A DNA stretch of 64,000 nucleotides, from assembly GCA_036971475.1 (NCBI GenBank), contig JBAIZL010000002.1, positions 132,573,740-132,637,739 on the forward strand, given 5' to 3'. The stretch is from Prosapia bicincta (lineage: Eukaryota > Arthropoda > Insecta > Hemiptera > Cercopidae). Of the stretch, positions 1-11,800 are shown piece by piece. The translations under genes were made by a program, and so were the position numbers. The stretch's first letter is position 1, and every line of letters starts with the position of its first letter. Below the pieces are notes generated by a model. It worked only from the letters and a program-made list of their open reading frames with translations. It ran no database searches and was not told the origin of the DNA.

Positions 1-317
1 TGTCCTATCAATTTGTAAATTTCCTATTGATAAGTTGCTTGTTGTAATCATGTTGAATTCATCTTGAAAAACGACAATTTTCTTTCTACAACTCGTTAAC
101 TGGTATTCACTCGTTGAATTTTTTTACAATTAACTATTACTACCAATCATAGATATGCTCCTCCATATGACTGAAAAACATACATTAAAGTACGTACTTG
201 CCATTTCAAAAAATGCAAATCTTGAAGAACCAGATCTAGAAGTGTTGAGGTTCAGATCTATTAGCAAAGAATGCGTTATATAAATGTTATTAGCCAGATT
301 TGAATTGATATTATTTA

Positions 318-546
318 ACATGAAAACAAACGCTGACTTGGCAATTGATGAATTATTACAAGCAGTACCTACTTTATTATCTCCTTTTAATCTAGGTAAG
401 ATTGGATGTGAATTTCACAAATTAATAGGATTACTTTTTTCACATTCTTTTAAAACTGTACACTGTGATTGAGCATACGTAAGGAAAGCTTGTTTTTCTT
501 TAACACTTGGATCATTTAAATAGTTATTTACGCCCAGACGAACAAG
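318..546 (-). pseudogene. Possible neprilysin-like (peptidase family M13) exon fragment
   Basis: Read on the minus strand from a CCTTAG acceptor-like site (around 547-552), the frame gives a peptide with the motif QAFLTYAQSQC. A stop codon follows, then HPILPR and later GTACNNSSIAKSAF. In M13 metallopeptidases the C-terminal part has an aromatic-rich FFLSYAQxWC motif, then HSPxxxR, then GxLSNSxEFxxAF. The order and spacing agree, but identity is low and the frame is interrupted. No zinc-binding HExxH is in this piece and none would be expected here. It could be a decayed gene fragment or a chance resemblance. A second, more decayed copy lies at 3480-3600. Confidence 0.35.
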
Positions 547-2236
547 CTAAGGTGAGTTATTGTATTAAATTTATTTTTAATATACATTACAATCCCTGGT
601 ATACGAAATTTTGAAACTGCTTGGCTAACATTAGCCAAGCGCAGAATATATATATTTTTGATTATTTCAAAATAGGAATCAATATTTAGGCTGTGTTATT
701 CTGAAAATTTAAATTAATTTTAAAAATTGTGAAAATTTTTTAGAACATATGTAGAGGTAAAACAATTTTGGTATAGAAGGGTAATAATTCCGACACAACA
801 TCTTATATTATTCAAAATACTTCCATTGCTCATAGATTCGGTTAGACAACAAAAGATTCAAATAAATTATATTCATTTAAAATTTAGATTAGTTTATTAC
901 TCAAGCAATAACGATTTCAGATATCCAAATATCTGCATTACCTTATATATTCTTCCTTCCATCTTATTTTATGTTTAAAATCATGTTTTATATTTTTATA
1001 AATTATGTATGTCCGTTAATGTCTGGGATATATTTAAATGGAAGTTTCAATGAGTTAGTTAATAAATGGGGATTAAGTGCATTAACTATGTTGAAACATG
1101 ATGATTCCGACTGCAAAAGTCATCCTAAAATTCACCAATGTTAGGTTTAGAAGTTTTGTAACACACACTGGCGTAATGCATAAAGCATAAAAAAATCATA
1201 ACACATGCACAGTTACAAAACAAACCAGTAGTTTATGTTGTCTGAATAACTAGGTCTGAATAACTAAAAATCCGATACATTTCAAGTAATGATAAATCTA
1301 TACAACGACAAAACTATGGAAAAGGCCGAGACAATGAACTTACGTAATCGAGACTCGTATTAGCATTATCCTAACAAATATTGAATCAGAAATATAGTTA
1401 CGAAGTCTTCCTCAGATGTATATGAACTTTCTTGTGTTTGGAAATAGTATTAAAGTTTAAAGAGTTTATGAAAAGAATTAACATATAACTTAAATAATTT
1501 TAAATATTTGTTAATTGTACTAGTTTACCAACATTGTTGAAAAGTGCGTGCTGCACTCTGGTGGTTACTGGATTGTTAGGTTGTCCATCTTAAAGTATTT
1601 ATTCATTTACTTGGAACAGATGTTACTTATAACCGTGATTAATTAATACAAATTAATCTCTTTATCTTAAATCCAAGTTATTTATAAACCATTGAACATA
1701 ATAAACAAATAAATATTATTTTAAGATGTAGTTTATTTAATTTTTTTCAAGCATATTAGTAGAACTTACATTTATTATAAAAGTAAGAACTTTCTGAGAA
1801 TAATATTCTTGAACACAAGTATTACAATAAAACATTTTCAAATAAAAAGAAAATAACTCATTAGAAACCACACCAGCTGAAAATGGTTTTCGCAAATGGT
1901 CCAAATCCTATCCACGATGAATCGTGCTTACTTCTAAAATCTACGTCTTATTTCAAAAGTCTTAATAAACCGTTTTTTTTAAAAGAAATTAACTATGCAA
2001 AAAAAGACCCATCACACAAAGTAATAATTGAAATAAGAAACAATGAAAACTATTAAAAAAGAATAAAATTGCTTTACTTTCTACTTCCCCCACCCTCGAG
2101 GGTTTCATCATGAAACTAACTACATTCGTCAAAAATCTATCAGAACGCTAATCCCACTCACATCTGTCAGCAATACGCACGACCTCTGTGCCTCATCTAT
2201 GAGCCCCAATGAAGTTTAAACATCAAGAGGCCACCC

Positions 2237-2446
2237 TCAAGTAAATCCAAGCGGCAACCACATATGACCAAAAACCGTCAAATCCATAATAACTTGCACT
2301 GCACCCAACAACCAACAGCAAAATCTAAATGTAAATAGACCATCATGAAGGTTTCTAAAGGAATTGGTCGGAAACCACCCTATGTCACTATAAAGCCACG
2401 TTACCGTTTGTATAGCTGTAAATGTCTGTCCAGAAATATATCTCAT
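2237..2446 (-). other. Unrecognised open frame of 69 codons
   Basis: The segment from about 2085 to 2450 is less AT-rich than its surroundings and holds an open frame on the minus strand starting at an ATG. The predicted peptide is hydrophobic and rich in aromatic residues (VTWLYSDIGWFP, then FCCWLLGAVQVIMDL). I do not recognise a family. It sits inside the diverged repeat region and its neighbours give no support, so it may be a decayed insertion and not a gene. Confidence 0.15.
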
Positions 2447-3479
2447 ACTACTAGAAAATATAAATAAGTTTTCATTACTTTATTGTAGACCGTTTCTATT
2501 ATGTTTTTAAAATTAGTTATAATTTGTTAACATATTATTATCTAACATATTACTAATCATTATTTTATGTTTTTGGTTTTCTTTTTTTAATATTCTATTA
2601 GTAAAATCTTTATTTAATATATTAATAAGTAATAATATAAATATAACATAATTACCAGAACCTTCTAAGAATAATGATCAATAAAAAAATGTTTACAATC
2701 AACAATATATAGGGCCTAATAGAAAGAAAAAAAAGGTCAATAGAAGCTACGCCAGCAGAACGTGGTTTTAGAAACAGCCATCCATACAAACACTATCCAC
2801 GCAGAATCTTGCTTACTTCTACAATCTACATATGGTTTCAAAAAATTTTATAAAATGTTTTTTCTAAAATAAATTATTCATGTAGAAAATTAATAACTAT
2901 TACATCAAGTAATAATTAAAATACAAAACAATAAAAAATTATTAAACAATCAGCAAAAAGTTATCTGTAAAAAATTATCACAACCAGAAACGATTGATTT
3001 CTTAATATATAGGCAAAAAACGTTTTATTAGAATTTTGAAGAGTTAAAAATGTATTCCTGATTTTCAGTAGTATGATATATATTTTACACCTGACTGAAA
3101 AATCAAGCATTGCCAAAATTTACAAGTGAAGAAGTTTCCAACCACATTTGTCTTATTTTTTTAAGTCTTTAACCTAGTTTCCTATATACCGCAATCTACA
3201 CGCACACATTGAGTACCCTTGAAATTTTGAATATATTCTAGTTAAGAACTTAATCTTTCTTAGCAAGTTTATATTTTTAGGGTTAGAATTCCTTATAAAC
3301 GAATGTACAATAAAATTTTTCCTTTAGATATATAATATTCAGTTTTTTAAAATGTTTATTATGATAATGAGATAAAATATTTACTTTTTAAAATCAAACT
3401 ATTTTTAATTTATACTAAGTAAGGTAAAATAACATACTTGTAGTTGTATGTGTTCATTAGTTTACACGGTAAGAGTATG

Positions 3480-3600
3480 CCTCAGTTAGAAATCTAACAA
3501 ACCTATACCCCTGCCACAGCTTGGTTTGCAATTTCACTTACACTTGGGTAATTTAAGCAACTCAGATTAAATTAGCGCCCGATTTGACTGAACCTTTATA
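3480..3600 (-). pseudogene. Decayed second copy of the M13-like exon fragment
   Basis: On the minus strand this stretch matches the 470-550 region at the nucleotide level: gggcg, then a run ending in acccaagtgt, then a segment like aaaccaagctg, in the same order. The frame is broken by stops. It shows that the duplication in 1-4850 included the putative exon. Confidence 0.3.
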
Positions 3601-4854
3601 TTCAATTTAGTTTTATTATATTCTATTATTGCCAAATTTCAAATTTTGAAACTGTTTGACTACTACTAGCCAAGCGTTGAATAGATCTCAGAGTTCTACA
3701 AAATAGGATTAAGTTTTTAATAAGCTATTGTGAACCTCGGGATCATTATTTTCCTTATTGTTGTAAATCATGTTGATTAACAAAACTATTTACACTTTCC
3801 ATTGTTGGGTTGTATTTCTTGATATACTTACCAATATACAGGACTTGGGGAAAATGCTCCTTACAATATTCTTTTATTAATACAAATAAAATCATTTTAA
3901 CTTTAATCCAAAACATTTATGAAATAAATTAACATAATATACAGGTATACTGTATATTATTTAACAGATAATAAATAGTATTTTAACTTTTTAGTTTTCT
4001 TTTTTTTAAATAGCCTATTAGTAAACTTTCATTTATAATATTATTGTGTTATAATAATAAATTTAACATAATAATAATAATTTTGTAGGAATAATATTCT
4101 CCAAAACAATTATTACAATACGAAATATTTAAAATGAAAAGAAATAAATTTGTTACAACCTACTCCAGTTGAACCTCATTTTCAAAAACGGCAACCCATC
4201 CAAATACTACACAAAGTAATTACTGAAATACGAAACAATAAATTTTTTTAAAAAAATCGGTAGAGACTTGTTTTAACAAACGGTCACCCATCAAAATCCT
4301 ATCCAAGCTGGATCTTACTTACTTCTAAAATTTACGTTCTGTTTCAAAAATGTATATAAAATATTTTTCAGAAGAAATTATTTATGTAAAATATAAATAA
4401 CAGTTACTCAATAAATGAATTACGAAACAAAAAAATGATTTGAATGGAAATAGAGACTTGCTTTAACAAGCAGTCACCAATTTAAATCCTATCCACACTG
4501 CCTTTAACAAAAAAAAAGTATCTTTAAATAATGATTACAATCAGAAACGATGGAATTTCTTATTTTAAAGATTGATAGGTATTATTAAAAATAATAGTAT
4601 TTTAAAGTATTAAAAACCTATTTCTATTTTATCCTATGAGAAATATTTTACGCTTGACTGAAACGTTAGCCATTTCAAAAAATTTAGAAGAGAAAATGTC
4701 TAAAACTACACCTTACTTTTTATTTTTTTCAAGACTTATTTTTCTTAAATACCGCAATCTATGTGTTCACATTGAGTGTTCTTTGAATTTTGCATATATT
4801 CAATATAAGGAGAAACTTAAATCACTCCTTTAACAAATTTGTCTTTTTAAGTTA

Positions 4855-5070
4855 CGTGTGCACTAGGGCGGGACGGCATGGACGGGTGGCCGACTCGGCA
4901 AATTTAAAAAATGAATAACCTTGAATCAAATCTGTATGCGCTCACTTGACCAGTACGGCTGGCCGTGCCGGGTTTCCCCACCTTCCGCTTTATTAAAAAG
5001 TCGGAGATGAACAACTTCAGGACATTTCCGAACGGATGACTGTTCCGCACAAGCGAATCATTTACGTTTG
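4855..5070. other. GC-richer insert of unknown family
   Basis: A stretch with GGGCGGGACGGCATGGACGG and, about 100 bases later, CGGCTGGCCGTGCCG stands out from the AT-rich background. It contains the word tatgcgctcacttgacc. It looks like a transposon end or a short non-autonomous element, but I could not find matching terminal repeats. No open frame was recognised. Confidence 0.25.
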
Positions 5071-5278
5071 TCCACAACTCATGAGTTTTTGCTACTGTTT
5101 CATTCTGTATACAGGTTTTAAAATTATGCTAAACCTGGAAAACTTTATACATTGTGTGGCATATAAAACCGAAAAATGTTTATACAGAATAAATAGTGTT
5201 TGACGTATTAAAAAAGTCTAAAAACTCAATCAGCTCAAATAAGTTTATTTGTATCAAATATGTAAAACTAAAAATTCA

Positions 5279-5430
5279 TCAGCTCAAATAATGTTGTGCA
5301 CTAATGTGCCTATAGGTGTAGACAGCTGCTTGGCCTTCCACTTCCATTAGTCTACGAACTCCCATCTTGCGCATACTTGCTATACCTCGTGATTTTACCT
5401 CTCCTACAATCAATCTTTCTATCTTACAGA
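5279..5430 (-). other. Weak candidate for a further anoctamin exon
   Basis: Downstream of the clear anoctamin exon, in transcription order, a minus-strand frame follows a TGATTGTTTTAG acceptor-like site. It reads ERLIVGEVKSR, then RKMGVRRLM, then AVYTYRH, and ends at a stop. In anoctamins the dimerisation domain continues with RSRIVxxILxR, then KxGIxRLL, then GVYxxAYPLH. The order is the same. However, the last motif is poorly kept, the intermediate FSRDRLYQF-type segment was not found between this and 5755, and the phase does not match without another exon. It may be a decayed exon or coincidence. Confidence 0.22.
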
Positions 5431-5754
5431 CTAAAACAATCACACACCGCCGACATAAGAACGCAGCCCTTTTGAACACTATCAAATTTTTTTACACGAG
5501 TATAGGCATCGCTTTATTTAAAATTAACTTTCAATTTTACAGTAAAGTATGATTTATTAAGTGCTAGCAAATTATCTGTAAATTTATGTAAAACATTTAA
5601 CGTGCAATTTTGATTTATTTGTAGCAGAAATTGAATAGACAAATAATATCCTACTATGGTAAAAACAATAAATAAGAATATTATCAATCAACCAACAGGG
5701 GCTAATTACTATCGTATACTTGCAGTTCTTATAAATAATAATAAGCAATTTTAC

Positions 5755-5853
5755 CTTCGTAGGTAGTTTTAAATTCATGGCTTCTGCATATCTAGTTATT
5801 ACTTTCCACGGTACGTGTACTTTTAGGAAGAAAGTTTTCAAGTCGAATGAATT
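5755..5853 (-). CDS. Anoctamin (TMEM16) exon, dimerisation domain, second recognised part
   Basis: This 99-bp exon (33 codons, phase 0 at both ends) is read on the minus strand. It is preceded by a strong acceptor, TTTTCTGTTACAG, and followed by the donor AAG/GTAAAA. The peptide contains FFLKVHVPWKVITRYAEAMN followed by LKLPTK. This is the hallmark of the N-terminal cytoplasmic dimerisation domain of anoctamins (family form FVKIHAPWEVLCRYAE, then LKLPLK). Anoctamins are membrane proteins acting as calcium-activated chloride channels or lipid scramblases. The preceding exon is at 58008-58193. The two join in frame and give the continuous family pattern LELE, short linker, then this motif. The subtype (ANO1 to ANO10) cannot be assigned from so little. 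Confidence 0.9.
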
Positions 5854-5932
5854 CTGTAACAGAAAATAAGTAATTATCTTATACAAAACATATTAAATTA
5901 TTTTATAATATTATTACTATACAGCCTCAATT

Positions 5933-6035
<103 letters not shown>

Positions 6036-6082
6036 AATATACTCTTGAATCTTGTAGCCCATTACGTTTGGTGAAAATTAAA

Positions 6083-6403
6083 TAATCACATTTACATTAG
6101 TTTACAACTATCCGAACTTTAAATTTTGTAAATTTGTAAGAACTTACTGAGACAGAAAGTTTTCGATCGCTCCGTGGTGATCTTCATCAATGTCTTCTGC
6201 TTGGAGTTGTTAGGTTAAGAGGTGACGGTTTTAAAGGCAGGTTTTCGATAGTATTTCAAACCGTCACTGCTTAACCTAACATCTCCAAGCAGAAGACACT
6301 AATGAAGATAGTCACGGAGCGATCGAAAACGTCTGTCTCAGTGAGTTTTTACAAATTTACAAAATTTAAAGTTGGGATGGTCATAAACTATTGTTCAAGT
6401 GAT
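6083..6403. repeat. Fold-back inverted repeat, arms of about 150 bp
   Basis: The left arm (about 6083-6238) and right arm (about 6256-6403) are near-perfect reverse complements. They share tttaaattttgtaaattt, the core cgatcgctccgtg, and cttctgcttggag with the TTAGGTTAA stretch. Only about 17 bases separate them. Such a structure is typical of a short fold-back or MITE element. No coding sequence is recognised in the arms. Confidence 0.85.
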
Positions 6404-6420
6404 TTATATATATCTGTAAG

Positions 6421-6566
6421 CATGTTTTTCGTAATGAAAATTATTAAATCTAAAGCTCGTACTCGTTTATCAGACAGTCACTTGGAATCAACTTTGAAAA
6501 TAGCGACCACAAATATTGACATAGACATTGAACAAATATCAAAAGTAAAAGAATGTCGAGTTTCGG
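6421..6566 (+). pseudogene. hAT transposase C-terminal fragment (dimerisation region)
   Basis: The plus-strand frame reads MKIIKSKARTRLSDSHLE, then LKIATTNIDIDIEQISK and KECRVS. This matches the C-terminal end of hAT-superfamily transposases of the GTF2IRD2/ZBED5/FAM200 type (family form MKxIKSKxRSxLTDEHLxxxLRIATxN, then DI, then VKxKQxQxS). The frame remains open for about 110 codons from 6302, but only this part is recognisable. The FGSTYxCE segment expected just upstream is absent, because the fold-back repeat ends there. It is in the opposite orientation to the hAT remnant at 11-13 kb. Confidence 0.75.
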
Positions 6567-8613
6567 ACTATAACAACCATTTTTCAGGTTCATTTTATTT
6601 TCATAATATTTTCATGGTTACATGTTTTCAATCCTGATGTAATATAAACATTGCATTGTTATAAAGATAGGGAATTATTGACATCTGCGTACACTGTAAG
6701 AGCTATGTATGCTATTATATATTATAAAAATGCTGTGTATGTATGGTATTTACGTATTTACAACATAAAATGTAGGATAAAATATTTGAAAATTAAACAC
6801 AACTAAGACGTATTCCAATTGTTAATCTCGGTAAATTTAGTCCCGTGGCCCGACTCGAGAAAAATGACCAATTAACTCTGCCACCGTTCTAAAAAGATTG
6901 AACATCTCTGTATTAGACAATCGTGAGAAAGATTGTCCGAAAAAATAAGTAGGTTCACCAACTATATAACTAAGATGGGTAAAGATTAGGAACATTTTCA
7001 TTTGCTGGCAAAACACAACGTTGTATCTCCCTTGCAACTAAGCAACTCCGTGCTGCCAATATATCGAGGCTTCTCCGAATCTATTGCTGTTCCAAGCGGA
7101 ATAATTTTCCAATTTTGAGTTCACTACAGGTTAGATCTGTACGAGTGAACCGACTGGCGGCCTAGATCCATCCAATTTAGCGCTCTCCACGAGATCAGTT
7201 AAAAAAACTCGCCGCTATTTTTTTCTTCTCCCGGAATTCCCAGACCGTTATAATTTTTTTTAAGGAACTTATATCTACAGTTAAAATATAAATGTAAAGA
7301 TACACGTGAGAATACTGAATATATAGTGTGAACTACGTAACCGTGCACTTGGCCTTGAGAAATCGCAGTAGGCTGGATTGGAAATAGAGGGTCAGTATAT
7401 ATACTTTCCCAAAAACATAATTAGAACGGTCAAAACACTGACTTGCATTACACCGTTGATATGAGATAAATCCGATGATAAATTAGCTTCGGTATGAAAT
7501 AACAAACAATTTTGAAATATGTGTAGACAAATTAGATGCAGAAGCTGTTTATTTATAGAACATTCTGAATATGTAGAATGTTTTTAGAAATGGTAGTACA
7601 CGAGAAATCTTGTGCCTTCTCTTAAAGCCAAGTGGTCTCTTAAAGCCACGGTTACGTGGGCCAAACTAAAGTTTTTCGCCAGGGACAGTTTCCCCTCGGT
7701 ACCAAAGCTTCCCGATGGGTTTCGATAGCCACAGTAGTCGCTCCAAGGAGAAGTCAAGCAGGCGTAACACAACAACCAGTATGGGAATCTTTTATCAAAA
7801 AGGTAAATGAAGTATCAGTAACTCTTAAGTCTTCATTAGTAAGAAATTCAATAAATGTTTCAGAAAATATAAACGTTTGTTTGATAAAGCTTTGCTTTAT
7901 CCAAATATATTAAAATGTTAACAAAATATAAAAATCTTCTACATCAAATACAATGATAAATATTAAATTATGTTCTAAAAAATTACATAAGTTACAATGT
8001 AGGATAAGAAAGAACAAAGAGTTCAAATAAACATAATTCCTTATAGACACGATTTTATTAAAAATAAAATTATCTGTCTAAACAAGCAGTTATTGTGGTT
8101 TTATGTTTAAAGATAAGTATGCAATTATTTTGATTTTATTTAATTTTGTTATACGTGGGAATATAATTCTTAGTTGAGTTGAGGAAGGTAGCAGATTATA
8201 TTACGACCATGATTCAAATTGAAATGAATTTTAGGAAAAACGTAATTTAAGCTACATGCAATCTTTGCCACGATGCAATGATCGAAAATATGTTGCTTTA
8301 GCTATATAAACTCTTAATGTTTTACTGGTTGATATATTTTGAAACTGAGTTGTAAATTTAAAAATTTTATAAAATAAGAGGTTAAAAAATAACTCATTTC
8401 GTTGTGTAAAGAGAGGAATATATTATTTTAAAATGGGCAAAAATTAAATATGTTTTCAGTAAAATATTTGAAAGAATGTAGGATTGTACTGTAAACAGAT
8501 ATAGAAAGCCACATTAAAATATAACCGGCACTTGCATTCCTAACGAGCAACTACTTCCTTAATAAATGATGACTTCAACAAACAACGTCTTTGCACACAG
8601 ATCCGTCGCGTGA
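6567..8613. other. AT-rich intronic stretch, nothing recognised
   Basis: No long frame, tandem repeat or RNA gene was recognised here. GC-richer patches at about 6840-7040, 7130-7250 and 7590-7790 could be transposon debris. Short frames within them have no recognisable motif. Confidence 0.5.
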
Positions 8614-10562
8614 CAGTAATAGCTAGCTGTGCTAGTTTTACGTTGACACAATGCCGCTCCGTTTATTTGAAGCCCAACGAAGTCTAAATTACATGAAACT
8701 AATAATTGTGTTTGTATTGTGGGAAATACCTGAAATGATAAATTATTCGTTCCCTAGCGTGACTTTAACACGTCAGTTTCTTAAAAGATTCTAAACCCGA
8801 GATTAATTCTTTGTCTATCTGTGGTTCAAATGTATCCCTTATAATAACAACTAAAAACAGTAATATCTAGCTGTGCTAGTTTTACGTTGACACAATGCCG
8901 CTCCGTTTATTTGAAGCCCAACGAATTCTTAAATACATGAAACTAATAATTGTGTTTGTATTGTGGGAAATACCTGAAATGATAAATTATTCGTTCCCTA
9001 GCGTGACTTTATTACGTCAGTTTCTTAAAAGATTCTAAACCCGAGATTAATTTTTTATCTATCTGTGGTCCAAATATATCACTTATAATAACAATTAAAA
9101 ACAGTAATAGCTAGCTGTGCTAGTTTTACGTTGACACAATGCCGCTCCGTTTATTGAAGCCCAACGAAGTCTTAAATACATGAAACTAATAATTGTGTTT
9201 GTATTGTGGGAAATACCTGAAATGATAAATTATTCGTTCCCTAGCGTGACTTTATTACGTCAGTTTCTTAAAATATTCTAAACCCGAGATTAATTCTTTG
9301 TCTATCTGTGGTCCAAATGTATCACTTATAATAACAATTAAAAACAGTAATAGCTAGCTGTGCTAGTTTTACGTTGACACAATGCCGCTCCGTTTATTTG
9401 AAGACCAACGAAGTCTTAAATACATGAAACTAATAATTGTGTTTGTATTGTGGGAAATACCTGAAATGATAAATTATTCGTTCCCTAGCGTGACTTTATT
9501 ACGTCAGTTTCTTAAAAGATTCTAAACCCAAGATTAATTCTTTGTCTATCTGTGGTCCAAATGTATCACTTATAATAACAATTAAAAACAGTAATAGCTA
9601 GCTGTGCTAGTTTTACGTTGACACAATGCCGCTCCGTTTATTTGAAGCCCAACGAATTCTTAAATACATGAAACTAATAATTGTGTTTGTATTGTGGGAA
9701 ATACCTGAAATGATAAATTATTCGTTCCCTAGCGTGACTTTATTACGTCAGTTTCTTAAAAGATTCTAAACCCAAGATTAATTCTTTGTCTATCTGTGGT
9801 CCAAATGTATCACTTATAATAACAATTAAAAACAGTAATAGCTAGCTGTGCTAGTTTTACGTTGACACAATGCCGCTCCGTTTATTTGAAGCCCAACGAA
9901 GTCTTAATTACATGAAACTAATAATTGTGTTTGTATTGTGGGAAATACCTGAAATGATAAATTATTCGTTCCCTAGCGTGACTTTATTACGTCAGTTTCT
10001 TAAAAGATTCTAAACCCAAGATTAATTCTTTGTCTATCTGTGGTCCAAATATATCACTTATAATAACAATTAAAAACAGTAATAGCTAGCTGTGCTAGTT
10101 TTACGTTGACACAATGCCGCTCCATTTACTTGAAGCCCAACGAAGTCTAAATTACATGAAACTAATAATTGTGTTTGTATTGTGGGAAATACCTGAAATG
10201 ATAAATTATTCGTTCCGTAGCGTGACTTTATTACGTCAGTTTCTTAAAAGATTCTAAACCCGAGAGTAATTCTTTGTCTATCTGTGGTCCAAATATATCA
10301 CTTATAATAACAATTAAAAACAGTAATAGCTAGCTGTGGTAGTTTTACGTTGACACAATGCCGCTCCGTTTATTTGAAGCCCAACAAAGTCTTAAATACA
10401 TGAAACTAATAATTGTGTTTGTATTGTGGGAAATGCCTGAAATGATAAATTATTCGTTCCCTAGCGTGACTTTATTACGTCAGTTTCTTAAAAGATTCTA
10501 AACCCGAGATTAATTCTTTGTCTATCTGTGGTCCAAATGTATCACTTATAATAATAATTAAA
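8614..10562. repeat. 244-bp satellite, eight tandem copies
   Basis: The word cagtaatagctagctgtg starts units at about 8614, 8858, 9102, 9345, 9589, 9833, 10077 and 10321, giving a period of 243-244 bases. Units are roughly 95% or more alike. Recurring landmarks are acaatgccgctccgtttat, gtgggaaatacctgaaatga and tcgttccctagcgtgac. No unit encodes a recognisable protein. The array ends at about 10562, where the last unit runs into tcaacatgtataatcc. Confidence 0.95.
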
Positions 10563-10659
10563 AACCTCAACATGTATAATCCAAAACTGAAAGTTATAAA
10601 AATAATTGCAATGAGATGATTGGACTTGCATCTTAGATGCCAACTTTTCAATTTCGTTC

Positions 10660-11100
10660 TTGGTTACCAGTGGCGTATGTAAACTAAAATTTCTGAAGGT
10701 GCGCCAGCAACCAGGAGGTTTAGGGGGGGATGCGGTTTCCTCCCTGGAAGAGTTTTGATATTGATGTCTTAAAAACACATGTTTCAGGTAGGCTCTATTT
10801 TTTAATCGTGTAAGAATTATATATATATATATATAAAGTAAGTTATTTAGTGTAGTTATAGAAAAATAATTGATTATATGTCTTGTTAAAGATAACATAT
10901 TAAGTGTTAATTTAATACCAAATGCATTATTAAAATAACCACTATTCTAAAATTGTAAAAGAAAGTAAGAGAGCTCATCTTATAAATAATAATAAATGAT
11001 CGTGGATCAACTATTTTTCCTTTTGGTGTTCGAAAATTTAGAAGGGGCTTCAACCCCTTGAGCACCCCCTTTTGTTACACAAATATCGATTGTTAATGAC
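10660..11100. mobile_element. Probable hAT-type element end region
   Basis: The stretch begins with ccagtggcgtatgtaaac, which resembles CAGTGGCGTA-type hAT termini. It continues through agcaaccaggaggttta and a run of G, and at 11040-11080 has ggggcttcaacccc, followed by a C-rich run. It lies directly next to the C-terminal end of the minus-strand hAT transposase remnant at 11.1 kb, as expected for that element's 3' terminus. The matching other terminus was not found. Confidence 0.45.
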
Positions 11101-11119
11101 ACACGTGCTTGTAATTTGA

Positions 11120-11800
11120 TATGAATGTTCGTTTGTCAGTGTCAATCATGACGTTTATTTAAATTATTAATGATCGAAAAGACATTCCTCTTATTTGTAT
11201 GTACTACCAAAAGCTGTCACTACTCCTGCTGCAAACTTTCTCTTCTCTGGGAAGCACTCCAGAAGATTCGGTAAAAAGTTTCTAGCATTGTTGCTCATGA
11301 ATAGGTTTTCCAAATTATCCTTAGTTAACAGCTTGATCCCCTTCCTTTGCAAATGTTCATCAATGGGGTGTTGACTTCAAAAGGATTTCTGAACAGCTAG
11401 ATCTCATTTGCAAAACCATGAAATATACTAATCTCAGACAAAATAGATAGATTGCTTCAACGCATTTTTAGTAAAACAACCTGACACTCATCTTCAAGCT
11501 TCTCAGTAAGAATCATACAGGTTGGAAAGTGAGCAAAGGTTTTGCTTTTTATATGTCCTTTGAAAAATTTTAATTTGTTACTGAATGTTTTCACTAAATA
11601 ATTTTGCAGGACATTTTAGCTTCCAGTTAGGCCGTTCATATAACCAGTCATGTCGACTAAAATCGCCAAATCACATATCCAGTGTCGGCCTGGAAGCTCT
11701 TCAAATGCCTACCTCTTGTTAATAGAAATTTGCTATTTCTGAACGCAAATTAAACAAATTTTTCATCACCCTTCCGCGCATAAACCATCGCACCTAAGAA
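11120..11800 (-). pseudogene. Decayed hAT transposase, C-terminal half
   Basis: Read on the minus strand and allowing frameshifts, the region gives in order RWFMRGRVMKNLFNLRSEIA, then DLAILVDMTGYMNGL, KLKFFKGHIKSKTFAHFPTC, FPEKRKFA and AFGSTY followed by CEECLF. This is the standard order in hAT transposases related to GTF2IRD2/ZBED5 (family forms RWLSRGKVLxRxFELR, then LAFLxDITxHLNxL, then LxHFPTC, then FGSTYLCEQxFS). Numerous stops and frame changes show that it is inactive. Its N-terminal continuation at higher coordinates has been amplified into the 395-bp repeat. Confidence 0.85.

Larger units (their letters stand above)
1..4850. repeat. Old, diverged tandemly related repeats (about 1-1.6 kb units)
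   Basis: Several stretches recur in the same order with heavy divergence. A block around 1640-2060 (AT-rich lead, then a stretch containing ccaaatcctatccacg and cttacttctaaaatctacg) returns at about 2480-2960, 3870-4240 and again near 4260-4500. The stretch with gaaactg, gccaagcg and caaaatagga at about 600-690 returns at 3645-3710. The stretch around gactgaaa near 170-230 returns at 3080-3140 and 4650-4700, and the ataccgcaatctac stretch at 3186 returns at 4750. This looks like an ancient tandem duplication of a segment of 1-1.6 kb. No intact gene is visible, apart from the possible exon fragment listed separately. Confidence 0.6.
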
